A DNA stretch of 64,000 nt from JASEGV01 sp947085405 (GCA_947085405.1 CAMTWO010000017.1:11316-75315); one strand, 5' to 3'; numbered from the stretch's first letter, positions 16,659 through 27,063 are shown. Numbers and translations are program-made. Notes: a model not told the origin generated them from the letters alone.

Positions 16659-18011
16659 TTATTTAATAATATTTATTGTGGTCTCGTGGAAATTTACTTC
16701 AAGCGGATCAGCTTCTTCTTTCGGCACACCTAAAAATTCAGCCACTGCTGTTGGAAGCTTCTGATAATATAATGCTGCCCTCACTGTCATCGGTCCCGGC
16801 GCGGCGTCGTTTGGAATTGTCCACGTAAATGTTTCTAATTTCGTCTCCCGCGGTCCAATCCGGTAATCTGTTCCAAACGAAGCTGTGTTCCACTGCATTA
16901 TTGTCATTCGTCCCTGTGAGTCAAGATACGGTAGCCGGTAAATGCGATTTCCTTCTGGAATACCATCCCTCTGGACTCCTTTGAAGTCAGGAATGTTTAA
17001 TGGTATTCCCATATCCTGATATGCAAGTGTATTTGCAGCAATTGTATATTCTTCGCCGGCAAAACCTTTCTTATCAACTTTCAGATGATACACCTTCCCT
17101 TTTGCATCCTTCGCCTCGGTGTGCAGCCATAAAAGTCTTTCTTCTGCCGAACCAGTCGGAAACTTATGACCTGTTTTTTGATTGAAGAGTGCCGCAGTAA
17201 ATTTCACCTTCTCTCCCGGCTCAACTTCTCGTATATCAGGATGGATACGAATCTCAACTACACCGCGAACTTTTCCGGGGTCGTGCGCACCGTGGAAGAG
17301 ATGCTGTGCAACATCTGGAAGCTCCGACGCCATCGCTGCGTTATGTCCTTTTGCATAAGTCATGTGGCAATCCTGGCATCTAACACCCTCCTTAGCATAC
17401 GGACCTTCTTTCCATTCGAGGTGAGTTGATTTTACCCAAAGATCATAAGGATTCTTTTCGTTATGGCAAGTGCCACATAAGTCGGAACTTCTGTGAAAAG
17501 TAGAATACATAGTTTTGTGTGCAGGCGATACTACACCTTCACGGTTTCCGTACTTAACTTTTCCCGGTTCTGATATATAATTGTAATTGTGCGGAACATC
17601 TCCCTTGAAGCCGGTAACTGTGTGGCAAAAATCGCACGAAACAGATTCATTTGCGCGGCTGTTTTCTTCCGGCTTTGGCGGGGGAACATCACCAGCGAGG
17701 AAAGCAATCGGCGAGTGGCAGCCGTTGCAGCCCGCTTTAACACCGGCAACTTTTGGATCTTTTTCGGCGTGTGGAACTGCGAGTTTAAAATACTCAATCT
17801 CATCCCAGTGATGTGTGTAAGCTTGCGACATCATCGCTTGTTTCCATTGTTGATAAAAGTCGATATGGCAGGAACTGCCGCAAACTTCGGGCTTCTCAAA
17901 GTCGGCATACTTTCGCGTTCCCAAAGCTTCGTCTCCAACTTTTATCTCCTGACTAAATGCAATTGCCGGCAGACACACAATTAGTAACAGCATCCTAATT
18001 AATGTTTTCAT
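16659..18011 (-). CDS. Secreted pentahaem cytochrome c
   Basis: This is a 450-residue protein with a signal peptide (about 1-20). Four CxxCH sites, CNGCH 95-99, CDFCH 126-130, CGTCH 179-183 and CQDCH 212-216, plus a five-spaced CGSSCH at 44-49, lie in the N-terminal half in a cytochrome c554-like arrangement with extra His ligands. Residues about 240-440 form an Ig-like beta domain without haems. It should carry electrons in the periplasm or at the outer membrane, presumably with the haem-tagged barrel encoded next to it. A strong AGGAGGAG precedes the start. Catalytic activity cannot be excluded. Confidence 0.85.
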   Translation of the reverse strand: MKTLIRMLLLIVCLPAIAFSQEIKVGDEALGTRKYADFEKPEVCGSSCHIDFYQQWKQAMMSQAYTHHWDEIEYFKLAVPHAEKDPKVAGVKAGCNGCHSPIAFLAGDVPPPKPEENSRANESVSCDFCHTVTGFKGDVPHNYNYISEPGKVKYGNREGVVSPAHKTMYSTFHRSSDLCGTCHNEKNPYDLWVKSTHLEWKEGPYAKEGVRCQDCHMTYAKGHNAAMASELPDVAQHLFHGAHDPGKVRGVVEIRIHPDIREVEPGEKVKFTAALFNQKTGHKFPTGSAEERLLWLHTEAKDAKGKVYHLKVDKKGFAGEEYTIAANTLAYQDMGIPLNIPDFKGVQRDGIPEGNRIYRLPYLDSQGRMTIMQWNTASFGTDYRIGPRETKLETFTWTIPNDAAPGPMTVRAALYYQKLPTAVAEFLGVPKEEADPLEVNFHETTINIIK

Positions 18012-18145
18012 TTACTCCTCCTAAAATTTGTTATTGTAAAATTTATTTAATTATAAATATAGAACAATAAATATTTTGATTGAGAAATTTAAATAATAAC
18101 TCATCTAAAAACAAATCATTTGTAAGTCGGAACGCTGGTACAGTA

Positions 18146-19438
18146 CTAATTAATTCCGATAGGGAAGAACATACTTAACAGAAGTAAAATATTCAATCCC
18201 GCAACGATAATGCCGATGATTATGAGTGTGAATTTTGTTAAAGGTTTGTTAGCATATTTTCCCATAACACGTTTCGAGGAAGTAAGGTATATTTGTAAAA
18301 AGATAGTAATCGGAAGTTGGATGCTTAAAAACATCTGTGAAAAAATCAATCCTTTAAACGGATCAGTAATAAAAAAAATAATAAGTAAAGCAGATACGAG
18401 TGAGACAGCCACACCTAACTTTGAATGGTTATCTTTAATATCGTAAGGTTCGGTAAAAAATCCGGCAAAGATTGAACCCCCTGCCATACCGGAAGTAATA
18501 GAAGAAGCAATCCCTGCAAATAACAGCGCGATTGCAAAAACGAAAGAGGCAGCTTTGCCGAGTAGCGGAGTTAACAAATTTTCGGCTTGCTGTAATTCAG
18601 AAACCGGGATATTGCTTTGGAAAAAAGTTGCAGCAGCCAATAATATCATAGCGCTGTTTATTGCCCAGCCGATAATCATCGAAAACAATGTGTCGAGAAA
18701 TTCGTAATCCAATTGACGCTTAATTATTTTATCGTCCTCGATATTCCATTGTCGGCTCTGAATTATTTCTGAATGTAAAAATAAGTTATGCGGCATTACA
18801 ACGGCTCCGAGCACACCCATTACAATAATCATCGAACCTTTCGGTATCGAAGGGGTCAACCAACTCGCAGCGGCGACACTCCAATTTATATCCACTAAAT
18901 ATAATTCGTAAATGAATGCCAATCCGATAATTGAAACAAACGCTATTATCCATTTTTCAATTATTTTGTAGGAATTTGTGAACAACATAACGCCAACAAA
19001 GACAAGGGCCATAACGGCTCCTATTTTAAGAGGAATATTAAAAAGCATATTCAATGCAATTGCGGCTCCTAAAATTTCTGCCATCGAGGTTGCGATAGAA
19101 GCAAACATTGCGGTCGTTAAAATTCCTCTGCCAGTCCACGAAGGGAGATACTTAGTCGTTGCTTCCGATAAACATAAGCCGGTTGCAATGCCTAAATGTG
19201 CAACGTTGTGCTGTAGAATAATAAGAAAAATTGTGGATAATGTAATTACCCATAATAAAGAATAACCATAATCGGAACCTGCCGCGAGGTTAGTAGCCCA
19301 ATTTCCCGGATCAATAAATCCTACAGTAACCAACAAACCCGGTCCGATGTATCTCAGTAAATCAGCCGCTGCAAAACGAGGTTTATGCTGTTTTTTATTT
19401 CTTATATCGTCTAAGAAATATTTTAGCTTTTTAATCAT
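18146..19438 (-). CDS. mntH: NRAMP-family divalent metal transporter
   Basis: This is a 430-residue protein with about eleven membrane helices. The two metal-binding stretches are present: DPGNW in helix 1 (about residues 43-47) and VMPHN in helix 6 (about 214-218). The Asp, Asn, Met and following His match Mn/Fe-type NRAMP proteins rather than the Mg or Al branches. It moves Mn2+ or Fe2+ inward with protons. It is transcribed toward the cytochrome genes with a 134-base gap, so co-transcription is uncertain. NikR nearby suggests a small metal-homeostasis neighbourhood. Confidence 0.9.
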   Translation of the reverse strand: MIKKLKYFLDDIRNKKQHKPRFAAADLLRYIGPGLLVTVGFIDPGNWATNLAAGSDYGYSLLWVITLSTIFLIILQHNVAHLGIATGLCLSEATTKYLPSWTGRGILTTAMFASIATSMAEILGAAIALNMLFNIPLKIGAVMALVFVGVMLFTNSYKIIEKWIIAFVSIIGLAFIYELYLVDINWSVAAASWLTPSIPKGSMIIVMGVLGAVVMPHNLFLHSEIIQSRQWNIEDDKIIKRQLDYEFLDTLFSMIIGWAINSAMILLAAATFFQSNIPVSELQQAENLLTPLLGKAASFVFAIALLFAGIASSITSGMAGGSIFAGFFTEPYDIKDNHSKLGVAVSLVSALLIIFFITDPFKGLIFSQMFLSIQLPITIFLQIYLTSSKRVMGKYANKPLTKFTLIIIGIIVAGLNILLLLSMFFPIGIN

Positions 19439-19621
19439 ACAAGTTGGGTGAAATATATAAAATATTTTATATTGAAAAAAGTAGAGAACAAATCATTCGG
19501 CGATCAATACGCGTCCAATCTGAAATATGTAGTATTTTTGTTTATCTTCAAATCGATGATGAATTCAATTTGGTTTTCACCAACTCGTTTTGTATTATTT
19601 ATCAGAAATATAGGAACATTT

Positions 19622-19840
19622 ATGACACAAACGATAGAAGCAATATATACTGGTAAAATAATCAAACCATTGAAGCCAATTAAGGGACTGAAAGAAGATC
19701 AACGCATTGAGATTACAATTTATATTCCCCCCAAAAAAGAAGGGATCAAAGCATTAGCTAATACAATGAGTCGAGAAGAGGCTATTGCGATGGGAAAAAT
19801 GATTGAAGCAGAATTTGAGAAGGTAGATAATGGGTGGTAA
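19622..19840 (+). CDS. Antitoxin of a VapBC-like pair (AF2212/DUF104-like)
   Basis: The start is taken at the ATG at 19622, giving 72 residues beginning MTQTIEAIYTGKIIKPLKPI; an in-frame ATG at 19448 would add 58 residues that do not look like the family. The N-terminus matches the short AF2212-like/DUF104 fold (beta strands with IEAIY..G..KPL) and the C-terminal acidic helix would wrap the toxin. It overlaps the PIN toxin gene by 11 bases. Such antitoxins usually autoregulate, but no operator is obvious. Confidence 0.75.
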   Translation: MTQTIEAIYTGKIIKPLKPIKGLKEDQRIEITIYIPPKKEGIKALANTMSREEAIAMGKMIEAEFEKVDNGW

Positions 19841-20219
19841 GTTTATAATTGATACGAATGCAATCATCGATTTTCGAGCAGGCTATAAGGGAATCGTAAA
19901 AATATTTAGTGAAGCAGAGACTCTTTATCTTCCCGTAATTGTCCTCGGAGAATTATTATACGGAGCGAAAAACAGTTCTAATGTAAAAAACAATTTAGAT
20001 TTTATTAAAAAATTTTTGGAACACACAATCGTGGTTTCAATTGATTCACAGATTGCAGAATATTACTCTGAGGTCAGAACTTTATTGAAAAAACAAGGGA
20101 AGCCGATACCTGAAAACGATTTATGGATTGCTGGTATCTGTAAAAAATTAAATTTACCATTACTAACAAAAGATTTTCATTTTAAGTTAATAAAAGGGAT
20201 TACAGTAGTAAATTGGTAA
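19830..20219 (+). CDS. VapC-like PIN-domain ribonuclease toxin
   Basis: This is a 129-residue PIN domain. The acidic metal site is complete: D8 (IIDTNAIID), E41 (LGELLYG), D97 (PENDLWIA) and D115 (TKDFHF). Toxins of this family cut tRNA or rRNA and are neutralised by the upstream antitoxin. Its start lies 11 bases inside the antitoxin gene. All catalytic residues are present, so the toxin is likely active. Confidence 0.9.
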   Translation: MGGKFIIDTNAIIDFRAGYKGIVKIFSEAETLYLPVIVLGELLYGAKNSSNVKNNLDFIKKFLEHTIVVSIDSQIAEYYSEVRTLLKKQGKPIPENDLWIAGICKKLNLPLLTKDFHFKLIKGITVVNW

Positions 20220-20229
20220 GAAATTATCC

Positions 20230-22263
20230 ATGCCTTACGCTCTAAAATCCGAATTCAAACCTAACGGCGACCAACCCGAAGCCATCAAGCAGTTGGTCGA
20301 GGGAATAAAACGCGGCGACAAATATCAAACTCTATTAGGTGTAACGGGCAGCGGTAAAACTTTTACTGTCTCAAATGTAATTGCTCAATTCGATAAACCT
20401 GTTCTGGTGATGTCGCACAATAAAACTTTAGCCGCTCAATTGTATGCAGAGTTCAAACAATTTTTTCCGAACAACCGTGTCGAATTTTTCATAAGTTATT
20501 ACGATTACTACCAGCCCGAAGCTTACGTGCCGCAAACCGATACTTACATCGAGAAAGATTCATCTATCAATGACGAAATCGATCGTTTACGGTTGCGTGC
20601 TACAAGCGCTTTGATGAGCGGCAACCGGAATGTTATAATCGTTGCTTCGGTAAGTTGCATTTATGGATTGGGCTCACCTGAAGAGTGGATGAGCCAGATT
20701 GTTCCGATAAGAAAAGGTACGAGAGTGAAACGGCAGGATTTATTGCGGAAGCTTTTAGATATACATTATCTTCGGAACGATATTGAATTTACACGTGGTA
20801 CGTTTCGGGTTCGTGGTGATGTGATAGAAATTATTCCGGGTTACGAACAGGGCGAGGCACTGCGAGTACAAATGTTCGATGATGAGATTGAAAAAATAGC
20901 ATACGTGAATTCATTAACAGGTGAAGCTAGCGGTGAAACCGATTATGAGGTAATTTATCCTGCAAAACAATTTGTAACTTCCAAAGAAACAATTGAAAAG
21001 GCGCTGCCGAAAATCGAAGAAGAATTAAACGAGCGATTGATTAGTTTGCGTTCGCACGGAAAATTGCTGGAAGCTCAGCGTATTGAACAACGAACGCGCT
21101 TCGATATGGAAATGATGCGTGAGGTCGGTTACTGTTCGGGAATTGAGAACTACTCCCGACACATCAGCAGCAGACCCGCGGGTTCACAACCATTCTGCCT
21201 GCTTGATTATTTTCCAGATAAGCCCGATGGTAGTGGAAAAGATTTTATAACAATCGTGGATGAATCGCACGTATCTGTCCCCCAAATTGGCGGTATGTCG
21301 CACGGCGACAGGTCACGCAAAAGTACTTTAGTCGAATACGGATTTCGTTTGCCCTCAGCCCTCGATAATCGTCCTTTAACTTTTGCAGAGTGGGAAGGAA
21401 TGGTTGATCAAGTTATTTTTGTGAGTGCAACTCCCAGTGAGTACGAGTTAAAAAAATCGGGGGGTGTTTTTGTTGAGCAGGTTATCCGTCCAACCGGACT
21501 TATCGACCCTGAGGTTCAAATAAAACCGATAAAAAATCAGATTGATGATTTGCTTGCTGAAATTCGAGGAAGAGTGATTTTAAAAGAACGCGTGTTGGTT
21601 ACAACTCTAACAAAGCGAATGGCTGAGGATTTAACTGAATATTTAGCAAACCTGAATGTGAAAGTACAATACATCCACTCGGAGATTGATGCTCTTGCAC
21701 GCGTTGAAACTTTGCGCAATTTGCGGTTAGGCGAATTCGATGTTTTAGTCGGTGTAAATTTACTGCGAGAGGGGTTGGATTTCCCGGAAGTTTCGCTCGT
21801 TGCGATACTCGATGCTGATAAGGAAGGTTTCCTCCGTTCTGAAACTTCGCTTATACAAACAGCCGGTAGAACAGCACGTAACGTAAATGGTAAAGTAATT
21901 CTGTATGCCGATAAAATAACCGGTTCGATGCAGCGAATGATAAACGAAACCACACGCCGCCGCAATAAACAAATTGAGTATAATACGAAACACAGCATCC
22001 AACCGAAAACGATTTACAAAACAGTGGACGAGATAATTGCCAGTACGGCAGTTGCCGATGTTAAAGCGGCGCGGGATGATAGGAGGGAGCGGGCGAAAAT
22101 TCCAATCATTGCTGAATCAATAATCCGCTATCTTACTAAAGACCAGCGTAAAGATATGATTGAAGAATTATATACGACAATGCGTGCGGCAGCAAAAGAT
22201 TTAGAATTCGAGCGCGCAGCTCAGTTGCGTGATGAAATTAATCGACTTGAAAAATTGAAATGA
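20230..22263 (+). CDS. uvrB: Excinuclease ABC subunit B
   Basis: This is a 677-residue protein, full family length. Walker A GVTGSGKT is at 37-44, the Tyr-rich beta-hairpin YYDYYQPEAYVP at about 90-101, helicase motifs include DESH and QTAGRTARN, and a C-terminal UVR domain (DLEFERAAQLRDEI) ends the protein. UvrB verifies DNA damage handed over by UvrA and recruits UvrC in nucleotide excision repair. It follows the toxin gene by 10 bases and precedes comF by 20 bases. Confidence 0.98.
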   Translation: MPYALKSEFKPNGDQPEAIKQLVEGIKRGDKYQTLLGVTGSGKTFTVSNVIAQFDKPVLVMSHNKTLAAQLYAEFKQFFPNNRVEFFISYYDYYQPEAYVPQTDTYIEKDSSINDEIDRLRLRATSALMSGNRNVIIVASVSCIYGLGSPEEWMSQIVPIRKGTRVKRQDLLRKLLDIHYLRNDIEFTRGTFRVRGDVIEIIPGYEQGEALRVQMFDDEIEKIAYVNSLTGEASGETDYEVIYPAKQFVTSKETIEKALPKIEEELNERLISLRSHGKLLEAQRIEQRTRFDMEMMREVGYCSGIENYSRHISSRPAGSQPFCLLDYFPDKPDGSGKDFITIVDESHVSVPQIGGMSHGDRSRKSTLVEYGFRLPSALDNRPLTFAEWEGMVDQVIFVSATPSEYELKKSGGVFVEQVIRPTGLIDPEVQIKPIKNQIDDLLAEIRGRVILKERVLVTTLTKRMAEDLTEYLANLNVKVQYIHSEIDALARVETLRNLRLGEFDVLVGVNLLREGLDFPEVSLVAILDADKEGFLRSETSLIQTAGRTARNVNGKVILYADKITGSMQRMINETTRRRNKQIEYNTKHSIQPKTIYKTVDEIIASTAVADVKAARDDRRERAKIPIIAESIIRYLTKDQRKDMIEELYTTMRAAAKDLEFERAAQLRDEINRLEKLK

Positions 22264-22283
22264 AATAAACGGGGAGGCGAACG

Positions 22284-22997
22284 ATGTGGTTGAAGCAAAA
22301 TTTACTGAAACCAATTCTTGATTTTATATTCCCGCCTATTTGTCTTTTGTGTCAAAAAATTATTGATGATGGTGATGCAAAGATTTGCACTGAATGCTGG
22401 AATAGTTTTACTATAGTTGATGAAACTCATCCTGATTATATGGTTTTAAAAAATCGTTTCATATCGGGTGGAGTGATTAAAGATTTTACTTCATCTTTTT
22501 TATTTGAGAAAGAGGGAAAGTTTCAGGAGGCAATACATCTCTTAAAATATAAAGGAATAAAATCAGTCGGATTAAAATTAGGATTGGTATTGGGGGAGAA
22601 GATTAATCAAAATAGGTTCGGAACAATTGATATAGTTGCCCCCGTCCCACTTCATAAATTGAAATTGCGGGAGCGAGGTTACAACCAAACCGATTTTATC
22701 TGCAAAGGAATTTCACAATCTACTGAATACATAGCAATATTTGATTTGATAACTCGTTTGAAATACACCCAATCGCAAACTGCGTTGACTTTTCAGCAGA
22801 GAAAAGAAAACGTGTCGGATGCGTTTGTTCTCAACAACAAGTATAAAGATTTAATAAAGGATAAAGTAGTATTATTGGTAGATGATGTAATTACAACAGG
22901 CGCTACGATAGAAGCTGTTGGAAGAGTTCTGAAATCAGCCGGTGCCAAGAATGTATTTACAGTTTCAGCCGGTTTAGCGAAGGGAGACGGAGTGTGA
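22284..22997 (+). CDS. comF: ComF family phosphoribosyltransferase-like protein
   Basis: This is a 237-residue protein. An N-terminal zinc-knuckle (CLLCQK and CTECW, about residues 16-38) precedes a type I phosphoribosyltransferase fold with the PRPP loop VVLLVDDVITTGATIEA (about 194-210). ComF/GntX proteins support DNA uptake in competent bacteria, with an uncertain biochemical role. A GGGGAGG ribosome site lies before the ATG, and the gene probably shares a transcript with uvrB. Confidence 0.9.
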   Translation: MWLKQNLLKPILDFIFPPICLLCQKIIDDGDAKICTECWNSFTIVDETHPDYMVLKNRFISGGVIKDFTSSFLFEKEGKFQEAIHLLKYKGIKSVGLKLGLVLGEKINQNRFGTIDIVAPVPLHKLKLRERGYNQTDFICKGISQSTEYIAIFDLITRLKYTQSQTALTFQQRKENVSDAFVLNNKYKDLIKDKVVLLVDDVITTGATIEAVGRVLKSAGAKNVFTVSAGLAKGDGV

Positions 22998-23098
22998 TAT
23001 TTGGATAAAGAAACGGTGAAGCGGGGACTGTATGAAAAGGCGATATGGAGAATTTGGCAATTTTCAGTAAGCAGTTGGCAACCGCTTTAAGAGATGAG

Positions 23099-23132
23099 AA
23101 AAAAAAAGCCGGGCTGCTTTTGCAACACGGCT
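23099..23132 (-). terminator. Rho-independent terminator for the subtilase gene
   Basis: Read on the minus strand, AGCCGTGTTGC and GCAGCCCGGCT pair with a short AAAA loop and are followed by a run of eight or nine T. It lies about 100 bases beyond the stop of the minus-strand protease at 23236. Between them is another short palindrome, TCCGCCTCCGGCGGG (23206-23220). Confidence 0.75.
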
Positions 23133-23235
23133 TCATAAACTGAAATCAGCTCGATTTGATTATTTATATCCATTGCCCCATTGATTCAATTGCGTCAAAG
23201 ACGCATCCGCCTCCGGCGGGGATTCAATTATTAAC

Positions 23236-26200
23236 TTATCTTACAAGTAACATCTTCTTAACTTGCATGAAAGAATTATTATTTCGTGCACTGACTGCCT
23301 GAAGTTGGTAAAAATACACACCGCTTGAAACCAAATTTCCAGAATTATTTTTAGAATCCCATATCAATGTTTTGGTGCCCGCATCTTGAATCTCATCTGC
23401 AAGGGTTTTTATTTCTTGTCCTAAAATATTATAAATCTTTAATACCACTTTACTTGCTTCCGGTAATTGATATCTAATCGTAGTTGTCGGGTTGAAGGGG
23501 TTGGGGTAGTTTTGGAACAATGCAAAAGTTTCCGGAATATTATCAAAATCATCTGCAACATTTGTGATTGATGTAGTGATGACTTCAATATCGTCGAAAT
23601 AAATACCATCACCTTCGAGAGTATCGTCGGTTGTTAAACGGAACCTTAGATAGATTGAATCATTGCCTGGTCCAAAATATTTCGGATCAAGGTTCATCGA
23701 ATCCATCCCGCTAAGCGCACCACCGGGCGGGCGGCTAATTGTTATATAAGAATGTAATTTATCCCACTCAATTTTATTATTCGAAATTTCAACGTAACAG
23801 GTATCACCTCGATGAAGCACCTGCTGCCGCCACCACCTAACTTTTCCACCGTTGTAATTTGTTAAGTTGATAGATTCGAGGAGTGTTAAGGTATCTCTGA
23901 AATTTTTCGGATATCTACCAAAGCCATCGGTGATTGAATATTTGCCCGATTTTTTTGAAGAATCTGTTAATGTCCATCGTTTCCCTAAATTCCATTTTGC
24001 TATACCATCTTCAAAATCGTCGATCATTTCTTTTCCAAGTAAAAAAGATAGATACCCTGATTCGGGAAACCGCTGTAAATTTATGTTGTTCGTCGAATCC
24101 CTGGCTGTGAAATAATATTCGATATTCTGACCACCTAATGCGGGTGATTTTAAAGAGAATGTATCGGTAAAAGTACTTTCTTTCCAATATCTGAGGTTTG
24201 CCCGTGATTCATTTTCATCACCCGATTTTTTGTAATATATGAATACACTATCTTTATCAACTGCAACGTTATCAGTTACATTAATATTAACTTTATAGGG
24301 TCCAACTAATTTTAAAGAACTCGGGATCAGTTTTGAAATTGATATTTCAGGCGGAGTGAAATCGGGACCGACATAATAACTGTTTATTTCATAAGGCAAG
24401 TAACCTCTATTAGTTTTTACAAGCACAAAATAATTAACTGTACTATAAAAAGGGACGTTAGGAACTGTTCCGCTGTAGATTTCGGATGATTCCTTTACCA
24501 TTTCATTTGTCTTATACGGATATGCACCATCAAAATCCCAATAAAGAGTAACTTTCTCAATGGAATCAGTGGTTGATATTGTTGCGGTTAAATTTCTTAC
24601 TAATGTACTGTCTTCTGTGTCGGAAAGTTTTGTAACAGTTACGTTTCCAAAAAACCAGTTAAAAATTCGTTTGATGATTTCTGTTCGAGCGGCTGGCTGG
24701 GTAATTCCCTCGAATCCTGAAAATCCGAAGTAAGCCAATTTATAAGTGCTGTCGTAACGGACTGCACCGACTGAGTTATTAGCGTACCTAAAGGATGGCT
24801 TACTTCCGTTAATTGCGGTTATAACTTCCGGATACTGTTCGTCGTAGCTTCTACCCGGTTGATAGATATTAAACGACAAACCCTTACCGATTAAATCATT
24901 CGGATCGCCAATTACTTTATTCACACCTGCGTTATCCGAAATATATTTTGATTTTAAATAATTTTCGAAAAACACTTTTGAAGCACCGGAAGACAAATTA
25001 TATTCAGATGGAACCAGTGACTGCGGGTCGGCTAAATCCCAACCAATATCTTGTCCGGATAAAAATAATTTTCCTCCATTATCAAGATACTGAGATATCG
25101 CACTTCTATCGGAACTGTCTAATGAAGGGAAAGTCCATTCGCAAGCCCAAATTACCATATTAAATTTTTTAAGGTAATCGCCGGTTAATGGCCCGTTCTT
25201 GATTCTATCGTGAATTAAATATTGTGTATTGAACCGACTTAATTCATCGGTATAATATTTTTCAATATTATTCACTCCATCATCATCATCTACGAATAAA
25301 ATTGTAGGATTAATACCTATAGTCAGGTTATATTCTTGTGAGAAGCCATTATCAGCCGTGAGGGTTAGAGTAAGAGGAATGTTTGTTGGAACAGCATCGG
25401 GAATAATCTCAATCAAAAATTTATCATTGTTATTAATAAAAGTATTAGCCGCTAAATTAGATAATCCCGGTAAATTGCCGATGTAAATATTTCCTTTTGT
25501 AACAATAGCATTAGAATTATTCGTTGTAATTGTAGCAGTTATATTTGAAGCGTCGCCCCAATTGTTTGAAATATTTATTGAGAGGGCAATCAGATCACCA
25601 GGCTCAGGAATTCCATTTCTGTTGCCCGCTGAATCGTAGTATGAATAATTAATCAGGTCAATTCTCGGTAAAGGTGTTTCAATCGTGTCTGTAAGAGCCC
25701 GGAAAGCATTTATCCGTCCCGCTCCAAGTTTACCAAGGTAATCCGGATTGAGGCTGTCGATGTTATCGGCAGTTCCCAATATCTGAAACATAACTTGGGC
25801 AGAAGACCACGAAAAATTTTTTGCTTTAATCAAACCCGCGAGTGATGCGACTAACGGACTTGCCATCGAAGTTCCCATAAACCGTTCATATAATCTCCCA
25901 CCAAAAAATGGCGAGGGATTAACAACGGTACTCAGAAAACCAATCGAAACATCACCCCCCGGTGCCGAGATATCAACTGTCTTTCCGTATGTAGAATAAG
26001 TAGCTTTGTTATCTTCTTCATTTAAAGCTGCGATGCTTAACGCGAAAGGAGTTGCACCCAAAGCACCAACATTTTCGTTGTTACCGTTTCCTGCTGAATG
26101 GCAAATCACCGTCCCTTTTTGGAATGCGTATCTTGCAGCGTCGATGACATATTGTCCGTTACCGGTACCAAAACTTAAATTTGCTACATGCGCCCCGTTA

Positions 26201-27063
26201 TCACCCGCATAAACAAATGCTTGCGCCATCCAGAGCAATGTTCCTAAACCGCCGCCACTACTTGTATGATAACCTATTCTCATCGGCATTATTTTAGCAG
26301 TCCAAGCTAAAGATGAAATTCCATAAGCATTGTTTGTAACAGCAGCGGAAATTCCGGCTACATGTGTTCCGTGCCCATCAAAATCCATCGGGTCATTATC
26401 AGTAATATCTCCATCTTCACCCGGATAAGCATCGGAAGCAACACCCGTTACAAAATCCCATCCGCGTATGTCATCAATAAATCCGTTATTGTCATCGTCA
26501 ATGCCGTTGTCAGGAATTTCATTATAGTTTCTCCAAATCGCCGCCGCCAAATCCGGATGGTCCCAATCTACGCCGGTATCCAAAACAGCAATAACTACGT
26601 TCGTGTCGCCTTGTGAAATATCCCATGCTTGCGGAGCTTTAACTTGTGGTAAGTGCTGTAGTTGTCCATAAAGCGGATCGTTTGGGAGAATATCTTTTTC
26701 AACGAAATAATTTGGCTCAGCGTATTCAACTAATGGATCTGAACTAACCTTTCGGGCTAACAATTCAATATCTGTTGCTGATGAAACAGTGAGAACAGCC
26801 ATCAGAGATAATTCATTTTCTGCAGTTCGTTTCAGTGTGTTGAATTTTTTTTGAGGAAATGCCTGCTCGATTTTTTCAATTCGATACTTTGAAGAAAAAT
26901 TTGTAAAAGCAGAATTTTTATCTATTTCACCCGCATCAGCTTTAAATTTTACTAATAACTGACCGGGAAAGTATTGTTTTTTGGATGTTCTATTATCTGA
27001 ATAGGAAGTGAGATGAAGAGATAGAAAAAGAACAAAAATTAAGGAGTGGTGTACTAATCGCAT
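23236..27063 (-). CDS. Subtilisin-like serine protease with T9SS sorting domain
   Basis: This is a 1275-residue protein with a signal peptide (about 1-22). A propeptide (about 33-125) precedes an S8 peptidase domain of about 140-455 with catalytic Asp162 (VLDTGVD), His231 (DGHGTHVAG) and Ser399 (GTSMASP), plus the oxyanion Asn in SAGNGN. Later parts hold a ThuA/GATase-like segment (ILFVDDDDG, about 585-790), Ig-like strands and a jelly-roll-type region. The last roughly 85 residues (LFQNYPNPFNPTT...VKKMLLVR) are a type IX secretion signal. It should act outside the cell, degrading proteins for nutrition or maturation. Confidence 0.95.
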   Translation of the reverse strand: MRLVHHSLIFVLFLSLHLTSYSDNRTSKKQYFPGQLLVKFKADAGEIDKNSAFTNFSSKYRIEKIEQAFPQKKFNTLKRTAENELSLMAVLTVSSATDIELLARKVSSDPLVEYAEPNYFVEKDILPNDPLYGQLQHLPQVKAPQAWDISQGDTNVVIAVLDTGVDWDHPDLAAAIWRNYNEIPDNGIDDDNNGFIDDIRGWDFVTGVASDAYPGEDGDITDNDPMDFDGHGTHVAGISAAVTNNAYGISSLAWTAKIMPMRIGYHTSSGGGLGTLLWMAQAFVYAGDNGAHVANLSFGTGNGQYVIDAARYAFQKGTVICHSAGNGNNENVGALGATPFALSIAALNEEDNKATYSTYGKTVDISAPGGDVSIGFLSTVVNPSPFFGGRLYERFMGTSMASPLVASLAGLIKAKNFSWSSAQVMFQILGTADNIDSLNPDYLGKLGAGRINAFRALTDTIETPLPRIDLINYSYYDSAGNRNGIPEPGDLIALSINISNNWGDASNITATITTNNSNAIVTKGNIYIGNLPGLSNLAANTFINNNDKFLIEIIPDAVPTNIPLTLTLTADNGFSQEYNLTIGINPTILFVDDDDGVNNIEKYYTDELSRFNTQYLIHDRIKNGPLTGDYLKKFNMVIWACEWTFPSLDSSDRSAISQYLDNGGKLFLSGQDIGWDLADPQSLVPSEYNLSSGASKVFFENYLKSKYISDNAGVNKVIGDPNDLIGKGLSFNIYQPGRSYDEQYPEVITAINGSKPSFRYANNSVGAVRYDSTYKLAYFGFSGFEGITQPAARTEIIKRIFNWFFGNVTVTKLSDTEDSTLVRNLTATISTTDSIEKVTLYWDFDGAYPYKTNEMVKESSEIYSGTVPNVPFYSTVNYFVLVKTNRGYLPYEINSYYVGPDFTPPEISISKLIPSSLKLVGPYKVNINVTDNVAVDKDSVFIYYKKSGDENESRANLRYWKESTFTDTFSLKSPALGGQNIEYYFTARDSTNNINLQRFPESGYLSFLLGKEMIDDFEDGIAKWNLGKRWTLTDSSKKSGKYSITDGFGRYPKNFRDTLTLLESINLTNYNGGKVRWWRQQVLHRGDTCYVEISNNKIEWDKLHSYITISRPPGGALSGMDSMNLDPKYFGPGNDSIYLRFRLTTDDTLEGDGIYFDDIEVITTSITNVADDFDNIPETFALFQNYPNPFNPTTTIRYQLPEASKVVLKIYNILGQEIKTLADEIQDAGTKTLIWDSKNNSGNLVSSGVYFYQLQAVSARNNNSFMQVKKMLLVR

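Noticed and set aside
19448..19621. N-terminal extension of the VapBC-like antitoxin
   Set aside because: The extra 58 residues are hydrophobic and unlike the family; the ATG at 19622 gives the normal length.
21537..21998. Long antisense frame within uvrB
   Set aside because: Opposite strand of a strongly conserved gene; composition follows uvrB codon structure, no start signal.
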